Shown here piece after piece: positions 5,444-5,682 of a DNA stretch of 5,682 nucleotides. The first letter of the stretch is position 1. Each line of letters begins with the position of its first letter. Below the pieces are notes generated by a model. It was not told the DNA's origin and made no database searches. It saw only the letters and a program-made list of their open reading frames with translations. Position numbers and translations under genes: made by a program. Source of the stretch: Bacteroidota bacterium (GTDB lineage Bacteria; Bacteroidota; Bacteroidia; Flavobacteriales; Weeksellaceae); the NCBI GenBank assembly GCA_023426625.1, contig JAFAAJ010000090.1, forward strand, positions 1 to 5,682, written 5' to 3'.

Positions 5444-5682
5444 TTAAGGATAAGGAGCTATTTCCACTTCCAGACCTTCCATTTCTTCCACAATGTGAAG
5501 CTGGCAACCCAATCTGCTGTTATCTTTCACATGGAAAGCTTCTGCTAACATGGCATCTTCCTCCGCTCCCATTTCTGTAAGTCCCGGATCATTGATCACG
5601 TATATCTGACAAGAAGCGCACATCGCCATTCCACCGCAAACTCCAATCGTTCCTTCTTCGGCAAGTTCATAAGAACGGATCA
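5444..5682 (-). CDS. Adrenodoxin-type 2Fe-2S ferredoxin (C-terminal part)
   Basis: The last 78 codons of a small ferredoxin that enters from the right edge; the frame is open through 5680 and two bases of a further codon are present. The fragment has the plant/adrenodoxin cluster pattern C-x5-C-x2-C in VCGGMAMCASCQIYV, and the fourth ligand about 34 residues later in RLGCQL, so all four cluster cysteines are in the window. The spacing fits the vertebrate-adrenodoxin/Fdx branch more than the photosynthetic one. Such proteins carry single electrons in the cytosol, for Fe-S cluster assembly, cytochrome P450 or other redox partners; the partner here is unknown. An ATG inside the cluster motif could open a 61-codon frame, but that would remove the first ligand, so it is not the real start. 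Full proteins are about 100-110 residues, so roughly 25-30 residues are missing. Confidence 0.92.
   Translation of the reverse strand, partial: IRSYELAEEGTIGVCGGMAMCASCQIYVINDPGLTEMGAEEDAMLAEAFHVKDNSRLGCQLHIVEEMEGLEVEIAPYP

Overview
The window looks like chromosomal housekeeping and accessory DNA from a flavobacterium, most likely Chryseobacterium or a close relative. The reasons are AT-rich DNA, A/T-rich ribosome-binding regions without clear Shine-Dalgarno sequences, TAnnTTTG-type -7 promoter elements (the Bacteroidota sigma factor signature), a Bacteroidota-style lipoprotein, and protein types common in that group. The genus is inferred from memory of family sequences, not from a search.

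Layout. (1) Positions 1822 down to 1, minus strand: recR (recombinational repair), then after 14 bases a family 2 glycosyltransferase, then a second family 2 glycosyltransferase that overlaps it by 4 bases (ATGA) and runs off the left edge. This reads as one operon. (2) A 156-base divergent intergenic region (1823-1978) with candidate promoters on both strands. (3) Positions 1979-3089, plus strand: a LURP-one/Tubby-C-like protein and, 16 bases later, a small lipoprotein with paired CxC motifs, followed by a hairpin terminator. (4) Positions 3244-4686, plus strand: pepD, a cytosolic M20C aminoacyl-histidine dipeptidase with a complete set of metal ligands, followed by its own terminator. (5) Positions 4799-5380, plus strand: a LOG-family nucleotide phosphoribohydrolase. 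(6) A strong 13-bp hairpin at 5385-5418 between convergent genes. (7) Positions 5682 down to 5444, minus strand: the C-terminal part of an adrenodoxin-type 2Fe-2S ferredoxin, cut by the right edge.

How the genes fit together. The two glycosyltransferases probably act in surface polysaccharide or glycan synthesis and are co-transcribed with recR. The LURP-one-like protein and the lipoprotein are a likely two-gene unit of unknown function. PepD, LOG and the ferredoxin look like independent transcription units for dipeptide turnover, nucleotide metabolism and electron transfer or Fe-S work. No tRNA, rRNA, CRISPR array, transposon or attachment site was seen. No stretch over 300 bases lacks a gene; the longest gap is 154 bases (3090-3243).

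I did not find a convincing undescribed system. The points most worth a second look are the uncharacterised LURP-one/lipoprotein pair, the recR-glycosyltransferase operon, and the -7 elements lying only 4-5 bases from start codons, which suggest leaderless mRNAs.
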